A DNA stretch of 64,000 nt from Castor canadensis (GCF_047511655.1 NC_133387.1:46740353-46804352); one strand, 5' to 3'. Counted from the stretch's first letter, positions 13,478 to 24,959 are shown. Notes: generated by a model not told the origin, from the letters alone. Numbers and translations: made by a program.

Positions 13478-13870
13478 TGGTTGCCCTTAATGCAGAGAAA
13501 CTGGAGCAGATGCCTTGAAGCAACTGAGGCCAGTGGGAGGGGGGGAACAGGTACTGGAGAAGGGGTTGGATCGGAAAGAGTTGACCTGGAGGGTGGCACC
13601 CACGCACAGGAAATCTGTGTGAGTCAATGCCCTGTATGGCTGTCCTTGTCTCGGCCAGCAGGAACCCTTGTTCCTTCCTATTGTTGCTTGTACTCTCTCT
13701 GCAACAGGATTGGAAATGGGGGCAGGGTGGTTTCTGCTGGGTGTTGAGGCTGGGGGAGAGGGAGGGGGCGGAGTGGGTGGTGAGGGAGGGGGTGGGGGCA
13801 GGGGGGAGAGGTGGGCCGGGCCTTGTATGCACATATGAATAGTGAAAGAGAAAGAAAAAAGAAAAAAAAA
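13478..13870 (+). mobile_element. 5'-truncated L1 3' end, A-to-G hypermutated
   Basis: A 393-bp L1 3' UTR fragment inserted with its own duplication (ATTGTCCTTGGTGAT at 13463-13477 and 13871-13885) and an A-rich tail. Aligned by eye to the 3' UTRs at 24360-24735, 12415-12795 and 45330-45710, it shows about 51 A-to-G differences and only about three other substitutions. About 47 of the changed A bases follow T or A, three follow C and one follows G, while about 25 A bases after G are nearly all unchanged. The flanking DNA looks normal. The pattern fits adenosine-to-inosine editing of L1 RNA before reverse transcription. Confidence 0.9.
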
Positions 13871-14145
13871 ATTGTCCTTGGTGATGGATAAATCTTCCAT
13901 ATTTGTCAAATAGTCATCTTTATGCTTTATTTTATGAGCAGTATTTAAAGATCTGAGAGTCAACAATGATGTGAAAGTTTTCTTCACAGGACTTTCTTGT
14001 TCTTGTATTCTGTTTGTGGCAGAATACAAGGACTTGGAAAGAAAGGATATGCATACAGAGGCAAAAAGATTTCAAATCTACAGACTTTAGGAACTATATT
14101 GGGAGGTTGAGCTTTTTTAAAAAAAAAGTAAATGTTTTTAAATTT

Positions 14146-14490
14146 AATCTTTTTATTCTGATAAGATCTGCATAACACAGTATTCAACATTTAAGCCATT
14201 CTTAAGTGTACAAATCAATGGTATGAACACATTCAATGATGTGTAACCACCGTCACTACCTATATCCTAAACTTTCATCATCCCCATTAAACAACTCTGC
14301 ACTCACTGAACAATAAATGCCCCAATCCCCTCTTTCCAGACCCTGGCTACCTTTTTTCTATTTTCTTTCTTTTTGAATTTACCTATTCTAGTACCTTGTC
14401 TCAATTGGAATCATGTAATATTTGTCCTTCTGTATCTGACTGATGTTTTCAAGGTTCCTTTATGCTGTAGCATGTAGGGAAGTTTCATTC
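14146..14490 (-). mobile_element. Old L1M fragment, reverse
   Basis: Matches the reverse complement of old L1 3' regions: AGTGTACAAATCAATGG, then a pyrimidine-rich stretch, then TGGAATCATGTAATATTTG and a segment like the old L1 text about a warmed-in promoter-distal end. No reading frame remains. Subfamily is not assigned. Confidence 0.6.
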
Positions 14491-15347
14491 CTAAAAAAAG
14501 ACAAATTTTTACCTATAATGGAGTCAGAATTGTGATCTGCTTTCTTCTTATTTCAGCCCCTGATCTCTGGGCTCTGAAATCTCCACAAAGGAACTAAGAA
14601 GACCTTTTGATCTTACCTGCTCAGGTTAACTCAGTCTTTTGAGCACTTGGAAGCCTTTCCTGGTTGCCTGAGAAGCCCAAAGAGGGTCCAGGTTTTGTTT
14701 TCATTTTTCTTTCAGCTCTTCTGGCATTATGGACTAACATGCTGCTATCTTCAAAGCAAATGATTAAAAAATCTTACATTGAGACACTATGGTCGACACC
14801 AAAAGCACTTTTTTTTTTTTGCTCTCCTTGACCTAATATTTGTTGCCATTTTCCTTTGGTTGAACCAGGGAGGGGCACAATGTGTGGGCAACAGGCATGT
14901 AACACAATCCATGTTCATGACTCCTGCATTTCCCAGCACCTATCTGTTTCTTTGTTTAGTCCTCTGTTTCTCAAGCCCATCAGAACCAATGCCACCTTCA
15001 TACTACAAATATTTTCTTAAACCTCCTTTATGAAATTCATAGTTGATTTAACCTATATATACTTCCATTATTTTTAGTGCAAGATAATGTCTTAAGAATA
15101 TAAATTAGAAATAAAAAGAAAATGAATGCTATAAATAATATATATTCCAATATGTAAATGCTTGGGAATAACTACATTAGAAGATATAATGAAGTAGCCA
15201 GAAGCTGCATTTAGATGGAGACTCCATCAACTACAAACACAAACCATGGTGCTGCTGTGTAGACAACTAAGTCCTTTGAGTAATGGTGTACTTTTCTAAC
15301 ATTTTTTGCAAATTTCCAAAATAATGAACAACTTTTAAAAAACGTTC

Positions 15348-15468
15348 TGGCTGGCTATGTTGAATTATGCCTGTAATTCCATCCCTTGGGAGGTTGAGAC
15401 AAAAAGATTAGGAGGTTGAGGCCAGTGTTGACTACCTAGCAAGATCTTGTCTCAAAAAAAAAAAAAAA
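15348..15468 (+). repeat. B1-like SINE
   Basis: TGCCTGTAATTCCATCCC, GGAGGTTGAGGCCAGTG and AGATCTTGTCTCAAAAAAA. Confidence 0.75.
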
Positions 15469-16430
15469 GTTCTAAACAAAGCTAAAATACAAACTTTTAT
15501 CCCTAGAAAATTTAGGGTATATTAGATCTGTTTACTACATACTTTGTGTTTGCATGAAAAATGGAGTTAGGCTTTTGAATAATTATACCTAGATTTCCCC
15601 AAATTCATAACTGCCAGTTACACATACAAAGGTGACATGAGGCACAGGACAATTCTCCACCTTGCAGGACTACCTCAAACTTGCACAACATTGACACCTG
15701 CACAGCAAATGTTACTGATAAACTAATCAGTGCAACGATCAAAAAACTAACTTAAAATCATTTTTAAATGACGAACAGGGGAAATATAACTAGTCTAGTC
15801 TTTTTAGAGGTAGAAAGTCATCAGATAATTCTACATGTCTCTAAGAATTCCCAAGTGTTTTGATACACCCCATTTCCGGAATGGGAACTAGAAAGAGAAA
15901 AGTCCAATGGACAAATCAGGCAGGATTGCTTCTTGGACAGATTGTCTTTTGGGTAATATTTGTGTCCTTGCCCCCAGCATGGGACTAAGATCTATCCCTT
16001 GCCTTTCTCTTAGGGTGCTTCACCTACTTCCTAAGTGCCATAAAGCAATTTTGCTGTGGCATGGTGGGAGCCATGAGCTGAACCTGCAAATTATGTCGTT
16101 ATTACTTCAAAAAGGGGTTGAACTGTCTTTTATTTAATTTTTTCCTTCAAAGTTTACCCCTAATTGCAGCCTCTAGAACAAAGCTGCAGGTCCTGGCATA
16201 GCTCCTGTACTATTAGAAAAATTCTAATAATTCCTTTCTATCTGTGTCTCCAGTCTTCTTCCAACCTGGCTCCATGCCCTACTGCTCTACTCAGACTTTG
16301 CCTGAACCAAACCCAGTGGCTTCTGTATCCGGTGTGTGCCTCGTTCCAACACCTCAGCTTCCTAAGCAGTCCTCAAGAGTGGCCAATTTCACCACATTTC
16401 AAAAACACGTTCTAAAAGAGCAGATTCCGG

Positions 16431-16480
16431 GCTGGGGTGCAGCTCAGCAGTAGAGTAGTTGCCTTGCAAGTTCCTAAAAA
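16431..16480 (+). repeat. Truncated ID-like SINE
   Basis: GGGCTGGGGTGCAGCTCAGC AGTAGAG is the first half of the tRNA-like head; it is followed by an AATA microsatellite (16482-16502). Confidence 0.65.
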
Positions 16481-16559
16481 TACATAAATAAATAAATAAT
16501 AAAATAGCAGATTCCCTTTATGCCTCCATAAAGTCAATCCATGTTGCTTATTTTATAAA

Positions 16560-16680
16560 CTAGATCAGGAAGGCAACGTTTTATCAGTGAGGTCACTGAG
16601 GTACAGAGAGATGTGTTGATTTGCCAATAATTATTATTTCACAACTAATAAGTAGCAGAATAGGGAAAATCACACAGGTT
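16560..16680 (-). repeat. MIR SINE fragment, reverse
   Basis: GTCACTGAGGTACAGAGAG and ACTAATAAGTAGCAGAATAG match the reversed MIR core. Confidence 0.6.
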
Positions 16681-17291
16681 TTTATTTGTGCATTCTTTTT
16701 TATTTTTTAAATCTTAGTTCAGTAAGCATTTCAGTCATCTGTTCACTAACACCATTAACATAAGAATCTCCTTGGTGAACTAATTTGTATTTACCTTTTC
16801 CACACTCCTTTGAGACTTAGCAAGTCTCTCAAAATGTCTTCCTGCTTTTCTTTTTGTCGGTACAGTTAGAAACCCCTTCATTTTCTAGTCTATCATCATA
16901 TTCCCAGAAGTGCCTCTGCCCTTTTGAAGATTTAAGGTACCCTTCCTTTGACCTTTTCTAACATTATTATTTTTTCTGGTTATATAGAAGCTGGACTTAT
17001 AACACTAAGAGATATGTATGTACTACTTTGAGCACATAGGTATGATAATAGTTTCCATTTTATTTCTGAAGCATACTACAGGCTGAAGAGTACTTTGGAC
17101 TTGAGATTTCTCAGAAGAGGAATCATTGTATGTTCACCATTCACTAAGGACACAGCTTTTCATGTGTTGCATCCTGTTCTTTCAACCCTTTCTTTACCTT
17201 AAATCCTATCAAACTTCAAGGCCTAGCAGGAATGCTACCTTCTCTATTGTGTTAGTTGGTATTCTCCAGAGAAACAGAACCAATAGGAGAT

Positions 17292-17292
<1 letters not shown>

Positions 17293-17330
<38 letters not shown>
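17293..17330. repeat. (AC)n microsatellite
   Basis: About 18 AC units inside the left part of the MLT2-type LTR. Confidence 0.95.
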
Positions 17331-17332
<2 letters not shown>

Positions 17333-17517
17333 CTCAAAGAAATTGGCTCATATGATAATGGAAGCTGAGAAGTCCCAAGATCTGCCATCCACAGAACGAG
17401 TGAGCTCTTTGAAAGCACGCGGTATAGTTCCAGTCTTAGTCTGAAGCCCTGAGAACCAGAACTAATGGTATATGTTCTAGGGCAAATCCAAAGTCTTGAA
17501 AACTGGACAGCCCCTAG

Positions 17518-18003
17518 TGTAAGTCTGTCATGAAGTGTCCCCTAAAAAGTCTGTGTTGAAGACTTGGTTCCCAATGCCATAGTGTTCAAAGTAAAGTGTT
17601 GGGATATAACTGAACTATGAGGACTCTGACTTCATCAGTGGATTAATCCACTGATGAGCTCACAATTTGGTAATATTATTAGAAGGTGGTAGAAACTAGG
17701 AGGCGATGCCTAGTTGGGGAAAGTAGACCTCTGGGGAATTGCTCTGAAAGAGTATAACTTGTCCCCGACCCCTTCATTCTGCCCTCTCACATTCTGCTTC
17801 CTGGGTGTCGTGAGGTGAGCAGCTTTGTTTCACCAGGCATTCCCTGCCGTGATGCTCTGCCTCACCTTAGGCCTAAAAGCAGTGGAGTCAGCCAACCATG
17901 GACTGAAAACTCTGAAGTTCAGAAGAACCAAAATAAACCTTTCCCCATTTTAAATTCTTTCTCTCAGGTACTTTGCCACAGTGACAGAATGCTAACTAAT
18001 ACA
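17518..18003 (+). repeat. ORR1-like MaLR LTR nested in the MLT2 LTR
   Basis: Contains AAGTGTCCCCTAAAAAG, GTGGATTAATCCACTGATGA, CTGCCTCACCTTAGGCC, AACCATGGACTGAAAAC, CCAAAATAAACC and GCTAACTAATACA. These are classic ORR1 landmarks in order. The exact left edge is uncertain by about 10 bp. Confidence 0.78.
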
Positions 18004-18082
18004 AAATCCCAGTCCTACAAAAAGAGATGATGTCCCTGTTCAAATAATTGATGTGAGAAAAAGAGAAATAGAGACAGGGGAG

Positions 18083-18088
18083 AGGGGG

Positions 18089-18117
<29 letters not shown>
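18083..18117. repeat. (GA)n microsatellite
   Basis: A purine tract grading from GGGGAG into GA units. Confidence 0.92.
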
Positions 18118-18120
<3 letters not shown>

Positions 18121-18334
18121 CTCCCTTTCCTCAACATTTTTGTTCTTTTCAGGCCCTCAATTGAACAGAAAGAATTGGATTAGATGATGCCCAATCACCT
18201 TGAAGAAAGCAATCTTCTTTACTTCATCTACCAATTTAAAAGTAATCTCTTCCAGAAACATCTTCAGAGACATACCCAGAAATAATATTTATCCTGATTA
18301 TCCGGCCAGTTAACACATAAAATTACCCATCACA

Positions 18335-19261
18335 TCTAGGAAGCCTTTCAACTTCCAACATAATATCCTTATTTTTCTCATAGCATAATTTCTAAAATCT
18401 GTTTAGCACTTATTTAATTTTGCAAGATATAATACCTAATTGCTCACAAATATTTATGCTATGTTAACTTTTACTTATACTTAGCACTAAGTTTCACTTG
18501 TTTCCTTGCTCACCAGTGTTCTTGTATCCTATTGCTTCTTCCTGACTTCATCTTTCTTCTTTCTGGAGTAACTTCTGTGAGAAGGTCTGTGAATGATCAC
18601 TTGTTTTGAGTCCTGTTCATTTCAGTTAAGGACCTTATAGCTAAAAGTAACAGAAAAATACATACTCAAATGCTTTGTTTGGTTTCATTTTGTTTAGTTT
18701 TGCAATGGTGGGGATTAAACCCAGGGCTTCATGTATGCTATCCACACACTTTAACCCTGGACCACATACTTAGCCCCTCAGGTGGTTTTTAAAACAAAGA
18801 AATCTAATTATGTCACTTACCAGGCAGTCTTGAGATAGGGCAACTCCATGTCATGTATAGGAAAGGTCTTCTCATTGAATACGCTGATATCTTCTACCTT
18901 TCTGTTCAGCTCTGCAGCTAACTCCCTTCTGGGCAATGGATGCTACAGTTCAGGAATTATAGGCAAACATGACAATGTCCAAGGGAAGTGGACTATATAT
19001 CTTCCTCTCTTAATCTTTTAAAAGAAAAAGAGACCTTTTACGTAGCCAGCCAGCAGACTTCTCACCTAACTGGGCAGGACTAAATTGTCCAGCCCTTTCT
19101 ATACCAACCAATGTCAAAGAAAATGAGATTATAATTAGTGTACACTTATTTATCCTGTTTTGGACCAGAAGGTAGGGCCAAACACCAACATCATCTTGAG
19201 ATACGACTAATGTTTTGTGATTAATTGATGCCTATTGAATATCCACCTTTTTGCTGTTGTT
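18335..19261. other. Unassigned AT-rich sequence
   Basis: Holds one reversed ID-like SINE (18699-18778). The rest has no recognised repeat or frame. Confidence 0.45.
18699..18778 (-). repeat. ID-like SINE, reverse
   Basis: GGTGGGGATTAAACCCAGGG is the reversed B-box side; CATACTTAGCCCC is the reversed head. Confidence 0.7.
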
Positions 19262-19620
19262 CATTTAATAAATATTTATTGATCACCTGCTGTGCTCCAG
19301 GCTGTTTTAGGAGCCATCATTGATATAATAGGAAAGATGACACCTTGCTTTGAAGGAAATTCTCATTTAGTTAAAAGCCAAACACAAACAAAGCAAATAA
19401 CAGAAAAAATCATGTGCCTAGAGCACCATAAACAAATGGCATTGGGAGTGGATTGTCAAAAGAAGGAGCTCATTCCCAGATCAATAGTCCAGAATGGCCT
19501 CGTGGAATATGGCATTTAGAATGAATGTTGAAATGTGGTAGGATTTTGACAGGGATGAGGGCACAAAAATCATTCCAAGAAAGCAAACTTCATAATAGGG
19601 TGGCACAAGGGTATATAAAG
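19262..19620 (+). repeat. Ancient interspersed repeat, class not assigned
   Basis: AATAAATATTTATTGATCACC then TGCTGTGCTCCAGGCTG and a decayed body. The same head and body recur at 48575-49031 and, body only, at 26085-26400. The truncated L1 at 19772 landed just downstream. Confidence 0.5.
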
Positions 19621-19706
19621 TAGTTATGTGTGACTAGAATGAGAATTGAGACAAATAAGCAGAGGTAGGGTTTTTTTTTTTAAGTTAGTCTAGGTGCATC
19701 ACACTT

Positions 19707-19771
19707 ACAAATTACAACTCTAACCAATAGCCAGTAGAAGCTATAATATGCAAAACAAACTCTTTAAGTCA
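19707..19771. repeat. 65-bp target duplication of the truncated L1, left copy
   Basis: Begins ACAAATTACAACTCTAACC and ends CTCTTTAAGTCA. It matches 24736-24800 base for base except two adjacent positions (ATATG here, ATACT there). Confidence 0.9.
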
Positions 19772-19773
19772 CT

Positions 19774-20373
19774 GACTCCATCAAAAGACCAAACTTGAGA
19801 ATCATGGGCATCGAAGAAGGAGAAGAGGTGCAAGCGAAAGGAATGCGTAATATATTCAACAAAATAATAACGGAAAATTTCCCAAATCTAGAGAAAGATA
19901 TTCCCATACAAATGCAAGAGGCCTCCAGGACACCAAACAGACCAGATCAAAATAGAACTACTCCATGACATATCATCATTAAAACAACAAGTTCAGAAAC
20001 TAAGGAAAGAATATTGAAGGCTGTAAAAGAGAAAAAACAAGTAACATACAAAGGTAAACCCATCAAAATCACAGCAGACTTCTCAACAGAAACATTAAAA
20101 GCAAGAAGAGCATGGGGTGAGATCTTCCGGGCACTGAATGAAAATAACTTCAACCCCAGGATACTCTACCCAGCAAAGCTATCATTCAAAATAGATGGAG
20201 CAATAAAAGTCTTCCATGATAAGCAGAAACTAAAACAATATGTGACCACAAAGCCACCATTACAAAAGATTCTGCAAGGGATCCTGCACACAGAAAGTGA
20301 CACCCAACTTAACCATGAAAAGGCAGGCAGCACCAAACCACAGGATAAGAAAAAGCAAGACAGTAGAGAGTAA
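19774..20373 (+). pseudogene. L1 ORF1 fragment (RRM and C-terminal domain)
   Basis: The frame opens at the insertion junction with DSIKRPNLRIMGIEEGEE. It is interrupted by a TGA at 19966-19968, where the minus-strand copy has CGA (arginine). That is the CpG-to-TpG change typical of methylated DNA. From 20014 the frame is open to the normal ORF1 stop, through KGKPIKITADFSTETLKARR and YPAKLSFKIDG. Without the coiled coil it could not form the usual trimer. Confidence 0.9.
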
Positions 20374-20423
20374 CATCAAGTTAGGTACACACAATCAAAC
20401 CTTCAAATAACTAAGACAACTAA

Positions 20424-22799
20424 ATGGCAGGAATCACCACATACCTATCAGTACTAACACTTAATGTTAATGGACTTAATTCACCCATCAAAAGACAGCG
20501 TTTGACAAAATGGATTAAAAAAGAAGATCCAACAATTTGTTGCTTACAGGAGACTCATCTCACCGACAGAAATAAGCATAGGCTTAGGATGAAAGGCTGG
20601 AAGAAGATTTACCAAGCCAATGGCCCCCGAAAACAAGCAGGAGTAGCAATACTTATCTCTGACAAAGTAGACTTCAAACCTACATTGATCAAACGAGATA
20701 AAGAAGGACATTCCATACTAATAAAAGGGGAAATAGACCAAAAGGAAATAATAATCATCAATTTGTACGCACCCAATGTCAACGCACCCAATTTCATCAA
20801 ACATACCCTGAAAGACCTAAAAGCATATATAAACGCCAACACAGTGGTTGTGGGAGACTTTAACACTCCATTATCATCAATAGATAGGTCATCCAAACAA
20901 AAACTCAATAAAGAAATCCAAGATCTAAAATATGCAATAGATCAAGTGGACCTAGTAGATGTCTACAGAACATTTCATCCAACCTCTACACAATATACAT
21001 TCTTCTCAGCAGCCCATGGAACCTTCTCCAAAATAGATCATATCCTAGGGCACAAAGCAAGTCTCAGCAAATATAAGAAAATAGAAATAATACCATGCAT
21101 ACTATCTGACCACAATGCAGTAAAAGTAGAACTCAACAACAAAAGTAAAGACAAAAAACATGCAAACAGCTGGAAACTAAATAACTCATTACTTAATGAA
21201 GAGTGGATCATCGATGCAATAAAAGAGGAAATTAAAAAGTTCCTGGAAGTCAATGAAAATGAAAACACAACCTACCGGAACCTATGGGACACAGCTAAGG
21301 CAGTCTTGAGAGGAAAGTTTATAGCCATGAGTGCATATATTAAAAAGATTGAAAGATCCCAAATCAATGACCTAATGAAACATCTCAAACTCCTAGAAAA
21401 ACAAGAACAAACAAATCCCAAAACAAATAGAAGGAGAGAAATAATAAAAATAAGAGCTGAAATCAACGAAATAGAAACCAAAAAAACCATACAAAGAATT
21501 AATGAAACAAAAAGTTGGTTCTTTGAAAAACTAAACAAGATCGATAGACCCCTGGCAAACCTGACTAAAATGAGGAGAGAAAAAACCCAAATTAGTAGAA
21601 TTAGGAATGCAAAAGGGGAGATAACAACAAACACCATGGAAGTCCAGGAAATCATCAGAGACTACTTTGAGAAGCTATATTCAAATGAATTTGAAAATCT
21701 TAAAGAAATGGACAGATTTCTAGATACATATGATCATCCAAAACTGAACCAAGAGGAAATTAATCACCTGAAAAGACCTATAACACAAAATGAAATTGAA
21801 GCAGCAATCAAGAGTCTCCCCAAAAAGAAAAGTCCAGGACCTGATGGATTCTCTGCTGAATTCTATCAGACCTTTAAAGAACTGATACCAACCCTCCTTA
21901 AACTGTTCCATGAAATAGAAAGGGAAGGAAAACTGCCAAACACATTTTATGAAGCCAGTATTACACTTATCCCAAAACCAGGCAAAGACACCTCCAAAAA
22001 GGAGAACTATAGGCCAATCTCCTTAATGAACATTGATGCAAAAATCCTCAACAAAATAATGGCAAATCGAATTCAGCAACACATCAAAAAGATTATTCAC
22101 CAGGACCAAGTAGGCTTCATCCCAGGGATGCAGGGGTGGTTCAACATACGAAAATCAATAAATGTAACAAACCACATTAACAGAAGCAAAGACAAAAACC
22201 ACTTGATCATCTCAATAGATGCAGAAAAAGCCTTTGATAAGATCCAACATCATTTCATGATAAAAGCTCTAAGAAAACTAGGAATAGAAGGAAAGTTCCT
22301 CAACATTAGAAAAGTTATATATGACAAACCTACAGCCAGCATTATACTTAACGGAGAAAAATTAAAACCATTCCCTCTAAAATCAGGAACCAGACAAGGA
22401 TGCCCACTATCTCCACTCCTATTCAACAAAGTACTGGAATTCCTAGCCAGAGCAATTAGGCAAGAAGAAGGAATAAAAGGAATACAAATAGGTAAAGAAA
22501 CTGTCAAAATATTCCTATTTGCAGACGACATGATCCTATACCTTAAAGACCCAAAAAACTCTACTCAGAAGCTTCTAGACATCATCAATAGCTATAGCAA
22601 GGTAGCAGGATATAAAATCAACATAGAAAAATCATTAGCATTTCTATACACTAACAATGAGCAAACGGAAAAAGAATGTATGAAAACAATTCCATTTACA
22701 ATAGCCTCAAAAAAAAATCAAATACCTAGGTGTAAACCTAACAAAAGATGTGAAAGACCTCTACAAGGAAAACTATACACTTCTGAAGAAAGAGATTGA
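20424..22799 (+). pseudogene. L1 ORF2 protein, endonuclease and reverse transcriptase part
   Basis: A 791-residue frame starting [17 protein letters not shown], 50 bp after the ORF1 stop. The endonuclease residues (E43 in CLQETH, GDFN, IDHILGH, SDH) and the reverse transcriptase motifs ([25 protein letters not shown]) are all present. It has lost one codon relative to the minus-strand copy near 21880 (KELIPTLL instead of KEELIPTLL). It also carries a one-base gain in the A run at 22709-22717 (nine A, where the other copy has eight), which throws the frame off after about residue 763. The last 28 or so residues are out-of-frame sequence. Confidence 0.94.
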
Positions 22800-24240
22800 G
22801 GAAGACTATAGAAAGTGGAGAGATCTCCCATGCTCATGGATTGGTAGAATCAACATAGTAAAAATGTCTATACTCCCAAAAGTAATCTACATGTTTAATG
22901 CAATTCCCATCAAAATTCCAATGACATTCATCAAAGAGATTGAAAAATCTACTGTTAAATTTATATGGAAACACAAGAGGCCACGAATAGCCAAGGCAAT
23001 ACTCAGTCAAAAGAACAATGCAGGAGGTATCACAATACCTGACTTCAAACTATATTACAAAGCAATAATAATAAAAACAGCATGGTACTGGCACAAAAAC
23101 AGACATGAAGACCAGTGGAACAGAATAGAGGATCCAGATATGAAGCCACACAACTATAAGCAACTTATCTTTGACAAAGGAGCTAAAAATATACGATGGA
23201 GAAATAGCAGCCTCTTCAACAAAAACTGCTGGGAAAACTGGGTAGCAGTCTGCAAAAAACTGAAACTAGATCCATGTATATCATCCTATACCAAGATTAA
23301 CTCAAAATGGATCAAGGATCTTAATATCAGACCCCAAACTCTTAAGTTGATACAAGAAAGAGTAGGAAATACTCTGGAGTTAGTAGGTATAGGTAAGAAC
23401 TTTCTCAATGAAACCCCAGCAGCACAGCAACTAAGAGATAGCATAGATAAATGGGACCTCATAAAACTAAAAAGCTTCTGTTCATCAAAAGAAATGGTCT
23501 CTAAACTGAAGAGAACACCCACAGAGTGGGAGAAAATATTTGCCAACTATACATCAGACAAAGGACTGATAACCAGAATATACAGGGAACTTAAAAAACT
23601 AAATTCTCCCAAAACTAATGAACCAATAAAGAAATGGGCATGTGAACTAAATAGAACTTTCTCAAAAGAAGAAATTCAAATGGCCAGAAAACACATGAAA
23701 AAATGCTCACCATCTCTAGCAATAAAGGAAATGCAAATTAAAACCACGCTAAGATTCCACCTCACCCCTGTTAGAATAGCCATCATCAGCAACACCACCA
23801 ACAACAGGTGTTGGCGAGGATGCGGGGAAAAAGGAACCCTCTTACACTGTTGGTGGGAATGTAGACTAGTACAACCACTCTGGAAAAAAATCTGGAGGCT
23901 ACTTAAAAAGCTGGACATCGATCTACCATTTGATCCAGCAATATCACTCTTGGGGATATACCCAAAAGACTGTTACTCCAGAGGCACCTGCACATCCATG
24001 TTTATTGCGGCACTATTCACAATAGCCAAGTTATGGAAACAGCCAAGATGCCCCAGCACTGACGAATGGATTAAGAAAATGTGGTATCTATACACAATGG
24101 AATTTTATGCAGCCATGAAGAAGAATGAAATGTTATCATTCCCTGGTAAATGGATGGAATTGGAGAACATCATTCTGAGTGAGGTTAGCCTGGCTCAAAA
24201 GACCAAAAATCGTATGTTCTCCCTCATATGTGGACATTAG
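22750..24240 (+). pseudogene. L1 ORF2 protein, C-terminal part after the frameshift
   Basis: This is the continuation of ORF2 in the +1 frame after the A-run expansion, from about [18 protein letters not shown] to the natural stop after SLICGH. It includes the thumb-like region and the cysteine motif [18 protein letters not shown]. The true continuation begins at about 22718; the listed start is only the first ATG in the frame. Confidence 0.92.
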
Positions 24241-24735
24241 ATCAAGGGCAAACACAACAAGGGGATTGGACTTTGAGTACATGATAAAAGCGAGAGCACA
24301 CAAGGGAGGGGTGAGGATAGGTAAGACACCTAAAAAACTAGCTAGCATTTGTTGCCCTTAATGCAGAGAAACTAAAGCAGATACCTTAAAGCAACTGAGG
24401 CCAATAGGAAAAGGGGAACAGGAACTAGAGAAAAGGTTAGATCAAAAAGAATTAACCTAGAAGGTAACACCCACGCACAGGAAATCAATGTGAGTCAATG
24501 CCCTGTATAGCTATCCTTATCTCAACCAGCAAAAACCCTTGTTCCTTCCTATTATTGTTTATACTCTCTCTACAACAAAATTAGAGATAAGGGCAAAATA
24601 GTTTCTGCTGGGTATTGAGGTGGGGGGAGAGGGAGGGGGCGGAGTGGGTGGTACAGGAGGGGGTGGGGGCAGTGGGGAGAAATGAACCAATCCTTGTATG
24701 CACATATGAATAATAAAAGAAAAATGAAAAAAAAA
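24241..24735 (+). other. L1 3' UTR with G-rich polypurine tract
   Basis: About 495 bp after the ORF2 stop. It ends with a G-rich purine tract (about 24600-24685, many GGGG or longer runs), then TGTATGCACATATGAATAATAAAAG and the A-tail. The same module is present in every young L1 copy in this window. G runs of this type in mammalian L1 3' UTRs can fold as G-quadruplexes; folding is inferred here. Confidence 0.8.
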
Positions 24736-24800
24736 ACAAATTACAACTCTAACCAATAGCCAGTAGAAGCTATAATACTCAAAACAAACTCTTTAAGTCA
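24736..24800. repeat. 65-bp target duplication of the truncated L1, right copy
   Basis: Lies directly after the A-tail and repeats 19707-19771 with two mismatches. It is much longer than the usual 7-20 bp L1 duplication. Confidence 0.9.
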
Positions 24801-24959
24801 ATGCAAAGTGCTAAGATGAACCCTTTCTTTAAGGAGTCTTGTTTTCAATGAACGGATTAGAGAAAGCAAAAATGCCCACAAAATACGATGACTACAGAGT
24901 TAGGTCTGGTTGAGAGGAACATGAAAAGCTTGATAAAAATGCACATTTAGACAAGTCTT

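Larger units (their letters stand above)
17248..18334 (-). mobile_element. MLT2-type ERVL LTR, split by an ORR1-like LTR
   Basis: Reverse-oriented old LTR. The left part (17248 to about 17517) starts TGTGTTAGTTGGTATTCTCC then AGAGAAACAGAACCAATAGG, followed by an AC microsatellite and GAAATTGGCTCATATGA. The right part (about 18004-18334) contains TCATCTACCAATTTAAAAG, GGCCAGTTAACACATAAAA and ends ACCCATCACA. The outer flanks TCTAT and TCTAG match at four of five bases, which fits the ERVL 5-bp duplication. Confidence 0.7.
19772..24735 (+). mobile_element. 5'-truncated LINE-1, same young family
   Basis: This is a 4.96-kb L1 lacking the 5' UTR and roughly the first half of ORF1. It starts inside ORF1 at the codons DSIKRPNL and runs through ORF2 and the 3' UTR to an A-rich tail with AATAATAAAAG just before it. 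It is flanked by near-perfect 65-bp direct repeats (19707-19771 and 24736-24800). The first 770 or so ORF2 residues differ from those of the minus-strand copy at about 17 positions, so both came from closely related source elements. Confidence 0.95.

Noticed and set aside
13478..13870. APOBEC-type DNA editing as the cause of the hypermutation
   Set aside because: APOBEC acts on minus-strand cDNA and gives G-to-A on the sense strand. The change here is A-to-G on the sense strand.
13487..14029. A 180-codon minus-strand frame rich in proline
   Set aside because: It is the antisense translation of the G-rich L1 3' UTR fragment plus its flank. The proline run comes from the polypurine tract.
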